Positions 1-9,193 of a stretch of 64,000 nt of DNA are shown here, in pieces (position 1 is the stretch's first letter; each line of letters begins with the position of its first letter). The stretch is from Luteipulveratus halotolerans (GTDB lineage: Bacteria > Actinomycetota > Actinomycetes > Actinomycetales > Dermatophilaceae), in assembly GCF_001247745.1 (NCBI RefSeq), contig NZ_LAIR01000002.1:2666001-2730000 (forward strand). Reading direction: 5' to 3'. The notes under the pieces are model-generated. The model was given only the letters and a program-made list of their open reading frames with translations, made no database searches and was not told where the DNA came from. The position numbers and the translations under genes are program-made.

Positions 1-286
1 ACCCCGGCACGACCCGGTTGGCGAGGTCCTGAGCGCGCATCCCGCTGACGCCGATGACCCGCCACACGTTGAGCTGCACGGCGATGTCGACGAGCACCGA
101 CAGCAGGATCGCGAACGCGAACGCCGCACCGAGCTCGGCCGTGAACTCGGTGGTCTGGGCGATGAAGCCCGGCCCGATCGCGCTCGTGGCCATCAGGAAC
201 ATCGCGCCGAGCAGGGCGCCCTTGCCCGAGGCGGAGCTCAGCTCGTCCGGTTCGGTGCTGGGCGGTTCGGTGGTGGGGTGTGCCAT
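1..286 (-). CDS. NRAMP-like membrane transporter (YcsG type), 5' part only
   Basis: Reading leftward from ATG at 284-286 gives an open frame to the window edge, about 95 residues. After a polar N-terminus comes GALLGAMFLMATSAIGPGFI, then FAFAILLSVLVDIAVQLNVW and IGVSGMRAQDLANRVVPG. The GPGFI turn near the first membrane helix is typical of NRAMP-fold proteins. The wording resembles the YcsG branch that sits with 5-oxoprolinase (pxp) genes in other bacteria. A GGGAGA ribosome site precedes the ATG by about 9 bases. It is divergent from the FadR-type regulator at 469, which probably controls it. The substrate cannot be inferred: members of this branch are not proven metal transporters. The C-terminal part lies outside the window. 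Confidence 0.75.
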   Translation of the reverse strand, partial: MAHPTTEPPSTEPDELSSASGKGALLGAMFLMATSAIGPGFIAQTTEFTAELGAAFAFAILLSVLVDIAVQLNVWRVIGVSGMRAQDLANRVVPG

Positions 287-370
287 GACTCGGTCTCCCG
301 GGGTCGGGGCGCCGGAACGGGGTGTGCGGGCTGGGCGCTGCTGCGTCTCCAGTGTGGCGCCGGTCACGTG

Positions 371-399
371 ACCGTACTGGTTGTTGAACAATCCTGCAA
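371..399 (-). promoter_or_regulatory. Promoter of the NRAMP-like gene with GntR-type operator in its spacer
   Basis: Read leftward, TTGCAG (394-399) and TACGGT (371-376) form -35 and -10 boxes with a 17-base spacer. The spacer holds the perfect palindrome TTGTTGAACAA (381-391), which fits the TNGT-N3-ACNA operator pattern of FadR-subfamily GntR regulators. A second perfect 14-base palindrome, CGGTCACGTGACCG (361-374), overlaps the -10 box. The geometry suggests repression by the divergent GntR protein; this is inference. Confidence 0.55.
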
Positions 400-468
400 T
401 ATGTCGATCCACGAATCGTCGTTAAGATCGTCGTGACCCACGCCACGTCGAGTCGGCCCAGGAGACGC

Positions 469-1167
469 ATGCCCCCCTCGCCCACGCAGTCCGCGCCGTG
501 GATCAGCACGCTCGCCGACGACCGCAGCAGCATCGGTCGGTCCAGCACGGCGGCGCGGGTCGCCGACGTCCTGCGCAGCCGCGTCATCGAGGGCCTGCTC
601 TCCCCCGGCACCCGCCTGTCCGAGGAGGAGATCGGCGAGGCGCTCGGCGTCTCGCGCAACACCCTGCGCGAGGCGTTCCGCCTGCTCACCCACGAACGCC
701 TGCTGGAGCACCAGTTCAACCGGGGCGTGTTCGTGCGGTCGCTCACCAGCGACGACATCCGCGACCTCTACCAGCTCCGTCGGATGCTGGAGTGCGGTGC
801 GCTGCGGTACGCCGCCGCGGCCGACGGCGTCGACCTCACCGCCGTGCGCGCTGCGGTCGCCGACGGCGAGCAGGCCGGCGAGGCACAGGACTGGCCCGCG
901 GTCGGCACCGCCAACATGCACTTCCACCAGGCCATCGGGGCGCTCGCCCGCAGCGCCCGCATCGACGAGTCCATGCAGCACCTGCTCGCCGAGCTGCGCC
1001 TGGTCTTCCACGTGATGAACGACCCGCACGCGTTCCACCAGCCCTACCTCGTCGAGAACCGCGCCCTGCTGGACCTGCTCGACGCCGGCCGCTACGACGA
1101 CGCGGTCGACGAGCTGTCGGCGTACCTCGACCGCGCCGAGCAGCAGCTGCTCGACGCGATGGCCTGA
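469..1167 (+). CDS. GntR family (FadR/FCD subfamily) transcriptional regulator
   Basis: The protein has 232 residues from ATG 469, chosen because AGGAGACGC lies directly upstream; an in-frame GTG at 433 would add 12 residues. The winged helix-turn-helix lies at about residues 30-95 (VLRSRVIEGLLSPGTRLSEE, then LGVSRNTLREAFRLL). An all-helical FCD effector domain follows, with the metal-binding signs DLYQLRR, HFHQAI and the C-terminal acidic/helical segment. FCD regulators respond to small organic acids and usually repress adjacent transport or catabolism genes. The divergent NRAMP-like transporter with an operator-like palindrome between them makes that transporter the likely target. In other genomes this transporter branch sits with 5-oxoproline genes, so that regulon is plausible but not visible here. 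Confidence 0.9.
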   Translation: MPPSPTQSAPWISTLADDRSSIGRSSTAARVADVLRSRVIEGLLSPGTRLSEEEIGEALGVSRNTLREAFRLLTHERLLEHQFNRGVFVRSLTSDDIRDLYQLRRMLECGALRYAAAADGVDLTAVRAAVADGEQAGEAQDWPAVGTANMHFHQAIGALARSARIDESMQHLLAELRLVFHVMNDPHAFHQPYLVENRALLDLLDAGRYDDAVDELSAYLDRAEQQLLDAMA

Positions 1168-1216
1168 CCGCTCGTACGACGACCGGCTCGGTCCGCGACG
1201 TCCTAACCTGAGCGGC

Positions 1217-1645
1217 GTGAGCCGCGAGCAGGAGGACATCAACCGGCGCCTGCTGCGCGCCCGCGACCTCATGGACCGCACGTTCGCCGAGCCGCTCGAC
1301 GTCGCCGCGCTCGCACGGGTCGCGTACATGTCCGACGCGCACTTCATCCGCGAGTTCAAGCGCGTGTTCGGCGAGCCGCCGTACCGCTATCTGCAGCGGC
1401 GGCGCGTCGAGCGGGCCATGTTCCTGCTGCAGCACCGCGACACCCCGGTCACCGACATCTGCATGGCGGTCGGGTTCGCCAGCCTCGGGACGTTCAGCCG
1501 CACCTTCACGGCGATCGTCGGTGAGTCGCCGACGGCGTACCGCGTCCGCACCCGCGGCCTGCCCCATGTCGCGCCGACGATGTTCGCGATGCGGTGGAAC
1601 CGGCCGAGCAGTTTCGGAGAAGCCCGCGGCCGATCGGGCGAATAA
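1217..1645 (+). CDS. AraC family transcriptional regulator (DNA-binding domain only)
   Basis: This is a 142-residue protein consisting almost wholly of the double helix-turn-helix AraC/XylS domain. The first HTH is around DVAALARVAYMSDAHFIREF and the second around PVTDICMAVGFASLGTFSRTF, followed by GESPTAYR. No N-terminal sensor domain is present, so it may act constitutively or be controlled by abundance. It starts at GTG 1217, 49 bases after the GntR gene, and ends 48 bases before the VOC gene at 1694. AraC-only regulator plus VOC protein is a common actinobacterial pair in which the regulator controls the VOC gene. That link is inferred from position. Confidence 0.88.
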   Translation: MSREQEDINRRLLRARDLMDRTFAEPLDVAALARVAYMSDAHFIREFKRVFGEPPYRYLQRRRVERAMFLLQHRDTPVTDICMAVGFASLGTFSRTFTAIVGESPTAYRVRTRGLPHVAPTMFAMRWNRPSSFGEARGRSGE

Positions 1646-1693
1646 CGTCAGTCCCGTTGAACAGCAACGGAACTCGGACTCAAGGAGTACGCC

Positions 1694-2107
1694 ATGAAGC
1701 TCGGCCGCAACAACCTGTCCCAGATCTTCGTCCTCGACCAGGACGAGGCCAAGGCGTTCTACGTCGACGTGCTCGGCCTGGAGGTGTCGGCCGACATGGA
1801 CTTCGGCCCGATGCGCTGGCTCAGCGTGCGGGTGCCCGGCGACTCGCACGAGATCTTCCTGGAGAAGCCCGGCCCGCCCGGGTGGGACGACGCCACCGCC
1901 GAGCAGATCCGCGAGATGGTCACCAAGGGCGCGAGCGGCGGGTGGCTCGCGTTCACGACCGACGACGTGCACGCGACGTTCGCCGAGCTCAAGGACAAGG
2001 GCGTCGAGATCACGCAGGAGCCGATGGAGCAGCCGTACGGCACCGACTTCGGCATCCGCGACCCGTTCGGCAACAACATCCGCATCGGCCAGCTCAACGA
2101 GGGCTGA
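1694..2107 (+). CDS. VOC superfamily protein (glyoxalase/bleomycin-resistance fold)
   Basis: The protein has 137 residues and a clear AAGGAG ribosome site nine bases before ATG 1694. It shows one VOC module made of two beta-alpha-beta-beta-beta repeats: SQIFVLDQDEAKAFYVDVLG in the first and WLAFTTDDVHATFAELKDKG in the second, ending with the canonical FGIRDPFGNNIRIGQ. VOC proteins include glyoxalases, dioxygenases and drug-binding proteins. Nothing visible fixes the substrate, and the metal ligands are not obvious. The preceding AraC-type gene probably regulates it. A long inverted repeat (2122-2177) follows 14 bases after its stop and may end transcription. Confidence 0.88.
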   Translation: MKLGRNNLSQIFVLDQDEAKAFYVDVLGLEVSADMDFGPMRWLSVRVPGDSHEIFLEKPGPPGWDDATAEQIREMVTKGASGGWLAFTTDDVHATFAELKDKGVEITQEPMEQPYGTDFGIRDPFGNNIRIGQLNEG

Positions 2108-2121
2108 AACCCTCACCCCCC

Positions 2122-2177
2122 AGGCGAAATGTGACTTCAAGGGCTGCTGTGCGCACTCGTGAAGTCACATTTCGCCT
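2122..2177. repeat. Inverted-repeat element A, copy 1
   Basis: Perfect 18-base arms (2122-2139 and 2160-2177) enclose a 20-base loop containing GGGCTGCTGTGCGCACTC. The arms are only moderately GC-rich and no T-run follows, so it does not look like a standard terminator. The same element recurs at 2873 and 17933. The bases just outside the right arm (TTGTCAGT) are shared with the 17933 copy. It lies between convergent genes. Confidence 0.85.
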
Positions 2178-2189
2178 TGTCAGTGGGCG

Positions 2190-2789
2190 CTATCGGCGTA
2201 CGCGGTAGTGCAGATGGGTGACCCGCTCGCCCTGGACGACCGTCGGGTCGTCCAGGAGTCGCTCTCCCCCGGCGTACGCACCGAAGAACCGCTTGCCCGA
2301 GCCGAGCACGACCGGCGCGACGTCCATCTCGACCTCGTCGACCAGTCCGGCCGCGAACGCCTGGCCGCCGACGTCGCCCGCACAGACGCAGACCAGGTCG
2401 TCCCCGGCCAGCGCCTTCGCCCGCGTGAGCGCCGTCTCGACATCGGTCGCGAACTCGTACGGCGCATCGGGGTGCTCGGCCCGCCAGTCCGTCGGCTCCG
2501 GGTGGTGGCTGACCACGATGACCCGACCTCCGTCGGTCGGTGGCTTGCCGCCCCAGCCGCCGGTGATGTCGAACAGGTGGCGCCCGATGACCTGCACCCG
2601 CATCCGGTCCCACATCGGCAGCAGATGGTCGGCGGACGCCCGCGAGATGCGCAGCGGCTGATCGCCCCCGAACAGCGGCGCGTCGACGTCGCCGTTCTCG
2701 TACCACGCGAACATCGCCCCGACGTCGTCCTGGTCATCGGCGATGAAGCCGTCCACCGAGCAGACCGCCTGCAGGATCACCGTGCTCAT
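2190..2789 (-). CDS. Dihydrofolate reductase-fold family protein (RibD C-terminal-like)
   Basis: From ATG 2789 the protein has 199 residues. That start has AAAGGTGA upstream; a longer reading from 2807 has no better site. It shows the RibD_C/DHFR-like fold: TVILQAVCSVDGFIADDQDD at the N-terminus, VQVIGRHLFDITGGWGGKPP (ligand loop), RVIVVSHHPE, VETALTRAKALAGDDLVCVCAGDVGGQAF and DEVEMDVAPVVLGSGKRFF. These are NAD(P)H-dependent reductases of mostly unknown substrate, not true folate enzymes. Two TCAAC/GTTGA palindromes lie in the promoter region (2804-2865), pointing to control by an ArsR- or MarR-type repressor encoded elsewhere. Confidence 0.87.
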   Translation of the reverse strand: MSTVILQAVCSVDGFIADDQDDVGAMFAWYENGDVDAPLFGGDQPLRISRASADHLLPMWDRMRVQVIGRHLFDITGGWGGKPPTDGGRVIVVSHHPEPTDWRAEHPDAPYEFATDVETALTRAKALAGDDLVCVCAGDVGGQAFAAGLVDEVEMDVAPVVLGSGKRFFGAYAGGERLLDDPTVVQGERVTHLHYRVRR

Positions 2790-2803
2790 CGCGATCACCT
2801 TTC

Positions 2804-2865
2804 TCAACCAAGAGGTTGAGTCGGACGCTACGCGCCCCGCTCGCGGTCGTCAACTACTTGGTTGA
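2804..2865 (-). promoter_or_regulatory. Paired operator-like palindromes upstream of the DHFR-like gene
   Basis: TCAACCAAGAGGTTGA (2804-2819) and TCAACTACTTGGTTGA (2850-2865) share the half-sites TCAAC/GTTGA and lie 46 bases apart centre to centre, close to four or five helical turns. The promoter of the leftward gene should fall between or over them. The shape resembles ArsR/MarR operators; no regulator gene is adjacent. Confidence 0.55.
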
Positions 2866-2872
2866 ATACCAT

Positions 2873-2927
2873 GCGAAATGTGACTTCACGGGCTGCTGTG
2901 CGCACTCTGGAAGTCACATCTCGCCTG
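2873..2927. repeat. Inverted-repeat element A, copy 2 (degenerate)
   Basis: Arms GCGAAATGTGACTTC (2873-2887) and GAAGTCACATCTCGC (2910-2924) carry one mismatch and lack the outer AG/CT pair. The loop keeps GGGCTGCTGTGCGCACTC. It lies between the guaB terminator and the promoter of the DHFR-like gene. Confidence 0.8.
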
Positions 2928-2946
2928 GGAGCCGGCGGTACGACGA

Positions 2947-2979
2947 CGCCGCCGGCCTCCCCGAGGGAGACCGGCGGCG
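2947..2979 (-). terminator. GC-rich hairpin downstream of guaB
   Basis: CGCCGCCGG pairs with CCGGCGGCG, continued after one mismatch by CTCCC/GGGAG around a three-base loop. It lies 20 bases after the guaB stop. No clear T-run follows, as is usual for actinobacterial intrinsic terminators. Confidence 0.55.
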
Positions 2980-2999
2980 TGCCTGGTGTCAGCGGCGGC

Positions 3000-4541
3000 T
3001 CAGCGGCCGGCGTAGTTGGGCGCCTCGACGATGCCCTGGATGTCGTGCGGGTGGGACTCCTTGAGCCCGGCCGTCGTGATGCGCACGAACTGAGCGCGCT
3101 CCTTCAGCTCGGGCACCGTGCGCGCACCGGTGTAGAACATCGACTGGTGCAGTCCGCCGACGAGCTGGTGGACCACCGTGCCGAGCGGACCGCGGTAGGG
3201 CACCCGGCCCTCGATGCCCTCGGGCACGAGCTCGTCGTCGCTGGCCACGTCGGCCTGGAAGTAGCGGTCCTTGGAGAAGGACTTCTTGCCGCGCGAGGCC
3301 ATCGCGCCCATCGAGCCCATACCGCGGTAGATCTTGAACTGCTTGCCGTTGACCAGCATCAGCTCACCGGGCGACTCCTCGCACCCGGCGAGGAGCGAGC
3401 CGATCATGACGGTGTCCGCGCCGGCGACGAGCGCCTTGGCGATGTCACCGGAGTGCTGCAGACCGCCGTCACCGATGACGGGTACGCCGGCCGGCCGGCA
3501 GGCCTGCGCGGCCTCGTAGATGGCCGTCACCTGCGGGACGCCCACGCCCGCGACGACACGCGTGGTGCAGATCGAGCCGGGGCCGACACCGACCTTGACC
3601 GCGTCGACGCCCGCGTCGACGAGGGCCTGCGCGCCGGCCCGGGTCGCGACGTTGCCGCCGATGATCTGCACGTGCCGGGTGGCCGGGTCGGACTTCAGCT
3701 TGCGGATCATGTCGAGCATGAGGCGTGCATGGCCGTTGGCGACGTCGGGCACGAGCACGTCGACGCCGGCCTCGACCAGCGTGGTCGCGCGCTCCCAGGC
3801 GTCGCCGAAGTATCCGATCGCGCCGGCGACGAGCAGGCGGCCGTCGGCGTCCTTGGACGCATCGGGGAACTGCTCGGACTTGACGAAGTCCTTGACGGTG
3901 ATGAGGCCGACCAGGCGACCGTCGTCGTCGACCAGCGGCAGCCGCTCCCGCTTGTGCTGACGCAGCAGAGCGGTGGCTTCGTCGCGGCTGATGCCCTCGT
4001 GCCCGGTGATCAGGGGCATCGTGCTCATGACCTCGCTGACCTTGGTGGTCGCCCACTCGGCCACGGGCGTGAAGCGCAGGTCGCGGTTGGTGCAGATGCC
4101 GATCAGGTGGTTGTCGACGTCCACCACCGGCAGACCCGACACGCGGTAGCGGCCGCAGGTCTCGTCGAGGTCCTCGAGCGTCGCGTCGGGGCCGATCGTG
4201 ACGGGGTTGGAGATGATGCCGGTCTGGGTGCGCTTGACGAGGTCGACCTGCTCGGCCTGGTCCTCGATCGACAGGTTGCGGTGCAGGACGCCGATGCCGC
4301 CCTGACGCGCCATCGCGATCGCCATCCGCGACTCGGTGACCGTGTCCATGGCCGCCGAGACCAGCGGCACGCGCAGCGACAGCTCGCGTGTGAGGCGGGT
4401 CGTGGTGTCGACCTCACTGGGGATCACGTCGGTCTCTCCCGGAAGCAGGAGGACGTCGTCGTAAGTGAGTCCCAGCTGACCGAAATGCGCTGGGATCGAA
4501 GGCTGCTCGGTCATGGGCGACGGGTCGGGCGAGGTGGCCAT
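3000..4541 (-). CDS. guaB: Inosine-5'-monophosphate dehydrogenase
   Basis: It oxidises IMP to XMP with NAD, the committed step of GMP synthesis, as a cytosolic tetramer. From ATG 4541 it has 513 residues; ATG 4514 (MTEQPS) is an alternative and neither has a strong ribosome site. The barrel begins with LTYDDVLLLPGETDV and two CBS domains sit at about 110-225. The catalytic loop is GVGPGSICTTRVVAGVG, with the nucleophilic Cys near residue 325. The flap region contains FKIYRGMGSMGAM and the C-terminus AGLKESHPHDI. Length is normal for the family. Mycobacteria also carry guaB near sigD/rsdA and groEL, so the neighbourhood supports the call. Confidence 0.97.
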   Translation of the reverse strand: MATSPDPSPMTEQPSIPAHFGQLGLTYDDVLLLPGETDVIPSEVDTTTRLTRELSLRVPLVSAAMDTVTESRMAIAMARQGGIGVLHRNLSIEDQAEQVDLVKRTQTGIISNPVTIGPDATLEDLDETCGRYRVSGLPVVDVDNHLIGICTNRDLRFTPVAEWATTKVSEVMSTMPLITGHEGISRDEATALLRQHKRERLPLVDDDGRLVGLITVKDFVKSEQFPDASKDADGRLLVAGAIGYFGDAWERATTLVEAGVDVLVPDVANGHARLMLDMIRKLKSDPATRHVQIIGGNVATRAGAQALVDAGVDAVKVGVGPGSICTTRVVAGVGVPQVTAIYEAAQACRPAGVPVIGDGGLQHSGDIAKALVAGADTVMIGSLLAGCEESPGELMLVNGKQFKIYRGMGSMGAMASRGKKSFSKDRYFQADVASDDELVPEGIEGRVPYRGPLGTVVHQLVGGLHQSMFYTGARTVPELKERAQFVRITTAGLKESHPHDIQGIVEAPNYAGR

Positions 4542-4702
4542 TGCCCAATTGTAGGCGCCGCGGGGAGCGCTCCGGACCACGGTCCGGCGAGCGCTCAGCG
4601 AGCGGCGACGCTGGCGGCCGAGAGCACCTCGGGCAGCGCCGTGCGCGTCTGGCCGGGTGCGTGCGTGCGGCCGAGACCGCTCTGCTCACGACCGACGCCG
4701 CG

Positions 4703-5803
4703 TCAGGGCTTGTCGCTGCTCGCGGTCGAGCCGGACGGCGTCGCGGACGAGCCGTCGGTCGCGCCGCTCTGCGACGGCGCGGGCGTGCTGCTGCCGGACG
4801 AGGTCGTGCCTGCCGAGGACGACCCGTCGGACTGCTCATGGCCCGGCGCCGTGCCGCTCGCCCCGGGTCGAGCCGCCGTCGAGGTCGGGCTCTGCGACGA
4901 CGTGCTGCTCGGCGCGGTGGTCGAGGAGGACGTGCCCGACTGCGTACGCGGCGACGCCTCGGCGGCACCGTCGGCCGACTCCGGCGCCTGCTGCGGGGTG
5001 AACCCACTGATCGGCGGCAGCGTCGGGAGCTTCCAGCGACTGCTCGACGGGCTCGGTGTCGTCGTGCCGGACGGAGCCGTGGTCGACGGCGTCGGGAACG
5101 GAGGCGGCGTCGTGGTCGTCGACGGGGCCGTGGTCGTACCGCTCGGACGCGTGGTCGACGGCGTGCTGGACGACGTGGACGAGTCCTGGGCGCTCGTGCT
5201 GGAGCTGGTCCTGCGTGTGGACGCGCTCGACGGACGCGACGGCGGCGCCGGGGTGTCATGCGGCACCGGCTGCGGCTGCGCGCGACGCTCCGACGTGGTC
5301 TCGCGCGCCGAGGTCTGCGGGAGGGTCGGCGGCAGAGAGGCCGCGCCCGTACCCGACGTCGCGGAGTGCGTACCCGTGGCGGAGAAGGACGGCACCGTCG
5401 TGCTGGCGGCGCTGTCGTCACCCGAGACGTGGGTGTGCTCGTCGGAGCTGGAGGAGTCCAGGGCCCCACCGGGACCCGGCGTCGCCGAGGTGGTGCCGCC
5501 GAAGATGCCGCCCATCGTGCCGAGCTGGTGCAGCACGGGCACCTGGGCACCGGTCACCGCTGCAGCGACCGACGACAGGGACAGACCGGCGAACGCGACA
5601 CCGGCTGCGGCACCCGTCTGCAGCAGACGGCGACGCAGCCGGGCGCTGTGAGTGGACGCGGCCTGCGGCTCTCGGTCGATCTCGTCGACCCACGCCTGCA
5701 GCATGCCGGCGACGTCGGTGCCGTCACCGGCTCCGCTGCGCCCGCCGAGCGAGTCGAGCAGCTGGTCGTCCTTGCGAATACGGTCGATGGAAGGTGGCGT
5801 CAT
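4703..5803 (-). CDS. rsdA: Anti-sigma-D factor RsdA
   Basis: A 366-residue membrane-anchored anti-sigma factor. The N-terminal 50 residues (IRKDDQLLDSLGGRSGAGDG, LQAWVDEIDREP) match the RsdA sigma-binding region. After a basic stretch (ARLRRRLLQTG) there is one membrane segment, about residues 65-85 (AAAGVAFAGLSLSSVAAAV). The remaining 280 residues are a low-complexity Ser/Thr/Pro-rich tail, expected outside the cell. In mycobacteria RsdA holds SigD at the membrane and is degraded to release it. Its ATG overlaps the sigD stop (ATGA), so the two are translationally coupled and likely made in fixed ratio. The tail length is unlikely to be conserved. Confidence 0.88.
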   Translation of the reverse strand: MTPPSIDRIRKDDQLLDSLGGRSGAGDGTDVAGMLQAWVDEIDREPQAASTHSARLRRRLLQTGAAAGVAFAGLSLSSVAAAVTGAQVPVLHQLGTMGGIFGGTTSATPGPGGALDSSSSDEHTHVSGDDSAASTTVPSFSATGTHSATSGTGAASLPPTLPQTSARETTSERRAQPQPVPHDTPAPPSRPSSASTRRTSSSTSAQDSSTSSSTPSTTRPSGTTTAPSTTTTPPPFPTPSTTAPSGTTTPSPSSSRWKLPTLPPISGFTPQQAPESADGAAEASPRTQSGTSSSTTAPSSTSSQSPTSTAARPGASGTAPGHEQSDGSSSAGTTSSGSSTPAPSQSGATDGSSATPSGSTASSDKP

Positions 5804-6417
5804 GAAAGTCCCTCGGCGCCGGCCTTGACCATGTCTCGCAGCCGTCCGAGGGCCCGGTGCTGTGCCACACGCACGGCACCGGCCGTCATTCCGAGCGCCT
5901 GAGCGGTCTCCTCTGCGGACATGCCCACCGCGATGCGCAGCGTGAGGATCTCACGGTGCTGCGGTGAGAGCTTGTCCATGAGGGACCAGACCTGAGCGGC
6001 CTGGTCGTTGCGCAGGACGTGCTCCTCGGGCCCGACAGAGCCGTCGACACTGTCGGGGACCTCCTCGGTCGGCACGGGGCGGCGCATGACTCCGCGCTGC
6101 ACGTCGGCGACCTTGTGGGAGGCGATGCGATAGACGAAGGCCTCGAACGGGACCCCACGGTCGGCATAACGAGGGAGTGCTGTCAGCACGGCCACGCACA
6201 CCTCCTGGGCCGCGTCCTGGGCGGCATCTGCTGCTCCGGCGAACGCTCCCAGACGGGCGCGGGCATAACGCACCGCGAGCTGGTGAACGGCCCCCATGAG
6301 CTGATCGGTCGCAGCCTGGTCGCCCTCACGGGCAGCGGCCGCGAGATCACCCAGCGGAACCTGAGCGATCTGTCCGTCTATCGCCTGGGACTGATAAAGC
6401 GTTACGCGACTGGACAT
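5800..6417 (-). CDS. sigD: RNA polymerase sigma factor SigD (ECF type)
   Basis: From ATG 6417 the protein has 205 residues, close to mycobacterial SigD; the frame stays open to 6558 but the extra N-terminus looks unlike the family. Sigma region 2 is at about residues 20-100 (GDQAATDQLMGAVHQLAVRY, then RYADRGVPFEAFVYRIASHKVADVQR). Region 4 is at the C-terminus (LMDKLSPQHREILTLRIAVG, then MSAEETAQALGMTAGAVRVAQHRALGRL). It directs RNA polymerase to a small stress or stringent-response regulon in mycobacteria; the regulon here is unknown. It is followed by its anti-sigma factor with a four-base overlap. No convincing ribosome site was seen at 6417, so the start is uncertain by a few codons. Confidence 0.92.
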   Translation of the reverse strand: MSSRVTLYQSQAIDGQIAQVPLGDLAAAAREGDQAATDQLMGAVHQLAVRYARARLGAFAGAADAAQDAAQEVCVAVLTALPRYADRGVPFEAFVYRIASHKVADVQRGVMRRPVPTEEVPDSVDGSVGPEEHVLRNDQAAQVWSLMDKLSPQHREILTLRIAVGMSAEETAQALGMTAGAVRVAQHRALGRLRDMVKAGAEGLS

Positions 6418-6662
6418 GTCGGAGTCGGCGGATGCGCGCCACGGCTCCTCAGCCGTGGTCAGCTCTCCTGCTCCTGTGCTCCCCGAACGCACCAGGCCTC
6501 CGATCAGATCTTCTCCATGGCCATCGCGACCGCGGGCCACCGTAGGCAGACCTCCCACGGTGGCGTCAAAACGCCTGCGTCGTACCGGGTCCAGGCGGCC
6601 CGGTGCACCACAGTGACGGACGCCCGGTCGATCGGCAAGCGGTTCGGTGGGACGATGCGGCC

Positions 6663-6902
6663 ATGACGTCCGAACCGGTCATCGAGGTCCCCATTCACGA
6701 CGACGCCATCCGGCTCGGCCAGCTGCTCAAGCTGTCCGGGGTCGTCGAGGACGGCGCCGAGGCGCGAGAGCTCATCCAGACCGGGCGTGTGAGCGTCGAT
6801 GGCGAGGTCGAGACCCGCCGCGCCCACCAGGTCGCACCGGGCTCCCGGGTGGAGCTCCCGGGAGTCGTCCTCACCGTCGTTCACGCCGGAACAGAAAGTT
6901 GA
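6663..6902 (+). CDS. Small S4-domain RNA-binding protein
   Basis: A 79-residue protein that is essentially one S4 domain: IRLGQLLKLSGVVEDGAEAR, ELIQTGRVSVDGEVETRRAH, then QVAPGSRVEL. The start is ATG 6663; a longer frame from 6603 runs through probable sigD upstream DNA. S4 proteins of this YbcJ/RqcP-like size bind structured RNA or ribosomes, but the precise partner cannot be told from sequence. It points away from sigD and converges on groEL, with a strong bidirectional hairpin between (6945-6975). Confidence 0.88.
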   Translation: MTSEPVIEVPIHDDAIRLGQLLKLSGVVEDGAEARELIQTGRVSVDGEVETRRAHQVAPGSRVELPGVVLTVVHAGTES

Positions 6903-6944
6903 CGCCTCAACCCCGCTGAACCACCTCTCACCGGGTACGACGAA

Positions 6945-6975
6945 GGGCCGGGTCCGCGTGCTGCGGACCCGGCCC
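6945..6975. terminator. Bidirectional terminator between S4 gene and groEL
   Basis: Perfect 13-base arms GGGCCGGGTCCGC (6945-6957) and GCGGACCCGGCCC (6963-6975) with a five-base loop, between two convergent genes. Confidence 0.8.
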
Positions 6976-6997
6976 TCGTCCGTGAGGCGGGCGACGA

Positions 6998-8611
<1,614 letters not shown>

Positions 8612-8644
8612 GTGGCTTCCTTTCGGAGTGGTCTCTCAGGGGGT

Positions 8645-8705
8645 GTACGACGGACGCCCCGGCCTCCCGGCCTGGGTGCAGGCGGGACCGGGGCGACCGT
8701 CGTAC
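8645..8705 (-). other. Long hairpin between groES and groEL
   Basis: Arms 8645-8662 and 8688-8705 are complementary over 18 bases apart from one A-A mismatch, with a 25-base loop that can pair further. On the leftward groES-groEL transcript it could stabilise or cut the message, or cause partial termination, giving more GroES than GroEL. Confidence 0.6.
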
Positions 8706-8746
8706 TGAAGGAGATCGGCGTCAGCCGACCGCTCGGAGGCGGTCGA

Positions 8747-9040
8747 TCAGCCGATGACCGCGAGCACGTCGCGGGCCGAGAGGATGAGCAGCTCCTCGCC
8801 GGAGTACTTGACCTCGGTGCCGCCGTACTTGCTGTAGATGACCTTGTCGCCGACCTTGACGTCGAGCGGAACGCGCTGGCCGTTGTCGTCGATACGACCC
8901 GGACCGATGGCCAGGACCTCGCCCTCCTGGGGCTTCTCCTTGGCGGTGTCCGGGATGACCAGACCGGATGCGGTCGTCTGCTCGGCCTCGACCGACTTGA
9001 CGACGATGCGGTCCTCGAGCGGCTTGATGTTCACCGACAC
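8747..9040 (-). CDS. groES: Co-chaperonin GroES
   Basis: A 97-residue 10-kDa chaperonin cap: IKPLEDRIVVKSVEAEQTTA, the mobile loop around TTASGLVIPDTAKEKPQEG, VLAIGPGRIDDNGQRVPLDV, DKVIYSKYGGTEVKYSGEEL. It forms the heptameric lid of the GroEL ring in the cytoplasm. It starts at GTG 9040 with AAGGAAGG upstream. It is the first gene of the groES-groEL1 unit; two CIRCE operators and a matching promoter lie 120-200 bases upstream, so HrcA repression and heat induction are expected. Confidence 0.98.
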   Translation of the reverse strand: MSVNIKPLEDRIVVKSVEAEQTTASGLVIPDTAKEKPQEGEVLAIGPGRIDDNGQRVPLDVKVGDKVIYSKYGGTEVKYSGEELLILSARDVLAVIG

Positions 9041-9161
9041 GGTGTGACCTTCCTTGTGCGTGAAAGGCCTGCCCAGACGGGCAGGGATGGATGCGTGCCG
9101 CCTGGGTCGTGCCGACCGGTCGCGGGCGCCGCCGTCGCGGGGGTCGACGCTCGTACCGTGG

Positions 9162-9188
9162 CTGGCACTTGCCCCAGGCGAGTGCCAG
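9162..9188. promoter_or_regulatory. CIRCE operator 1 of groES
   Basis: CTGGCACTT-N9-GAGTGCCAG, the actinobacterial form of the HrcA binding site, with one mismatched pair. It lies at and just downstream of the predicted transcription start. Confidence 0.85.
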
Positions 9189-9193
9189 GTCCG

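Noticed and set aside
2862..5651. A 929-codon rightward open frame opposite guaB and rsdA
   Set aside because: It mirrors guaB/rsdA codon structure in a high-GC genome, is Arg/Asp/Val-rich without domains, and the opposite strand carries recognised genes.
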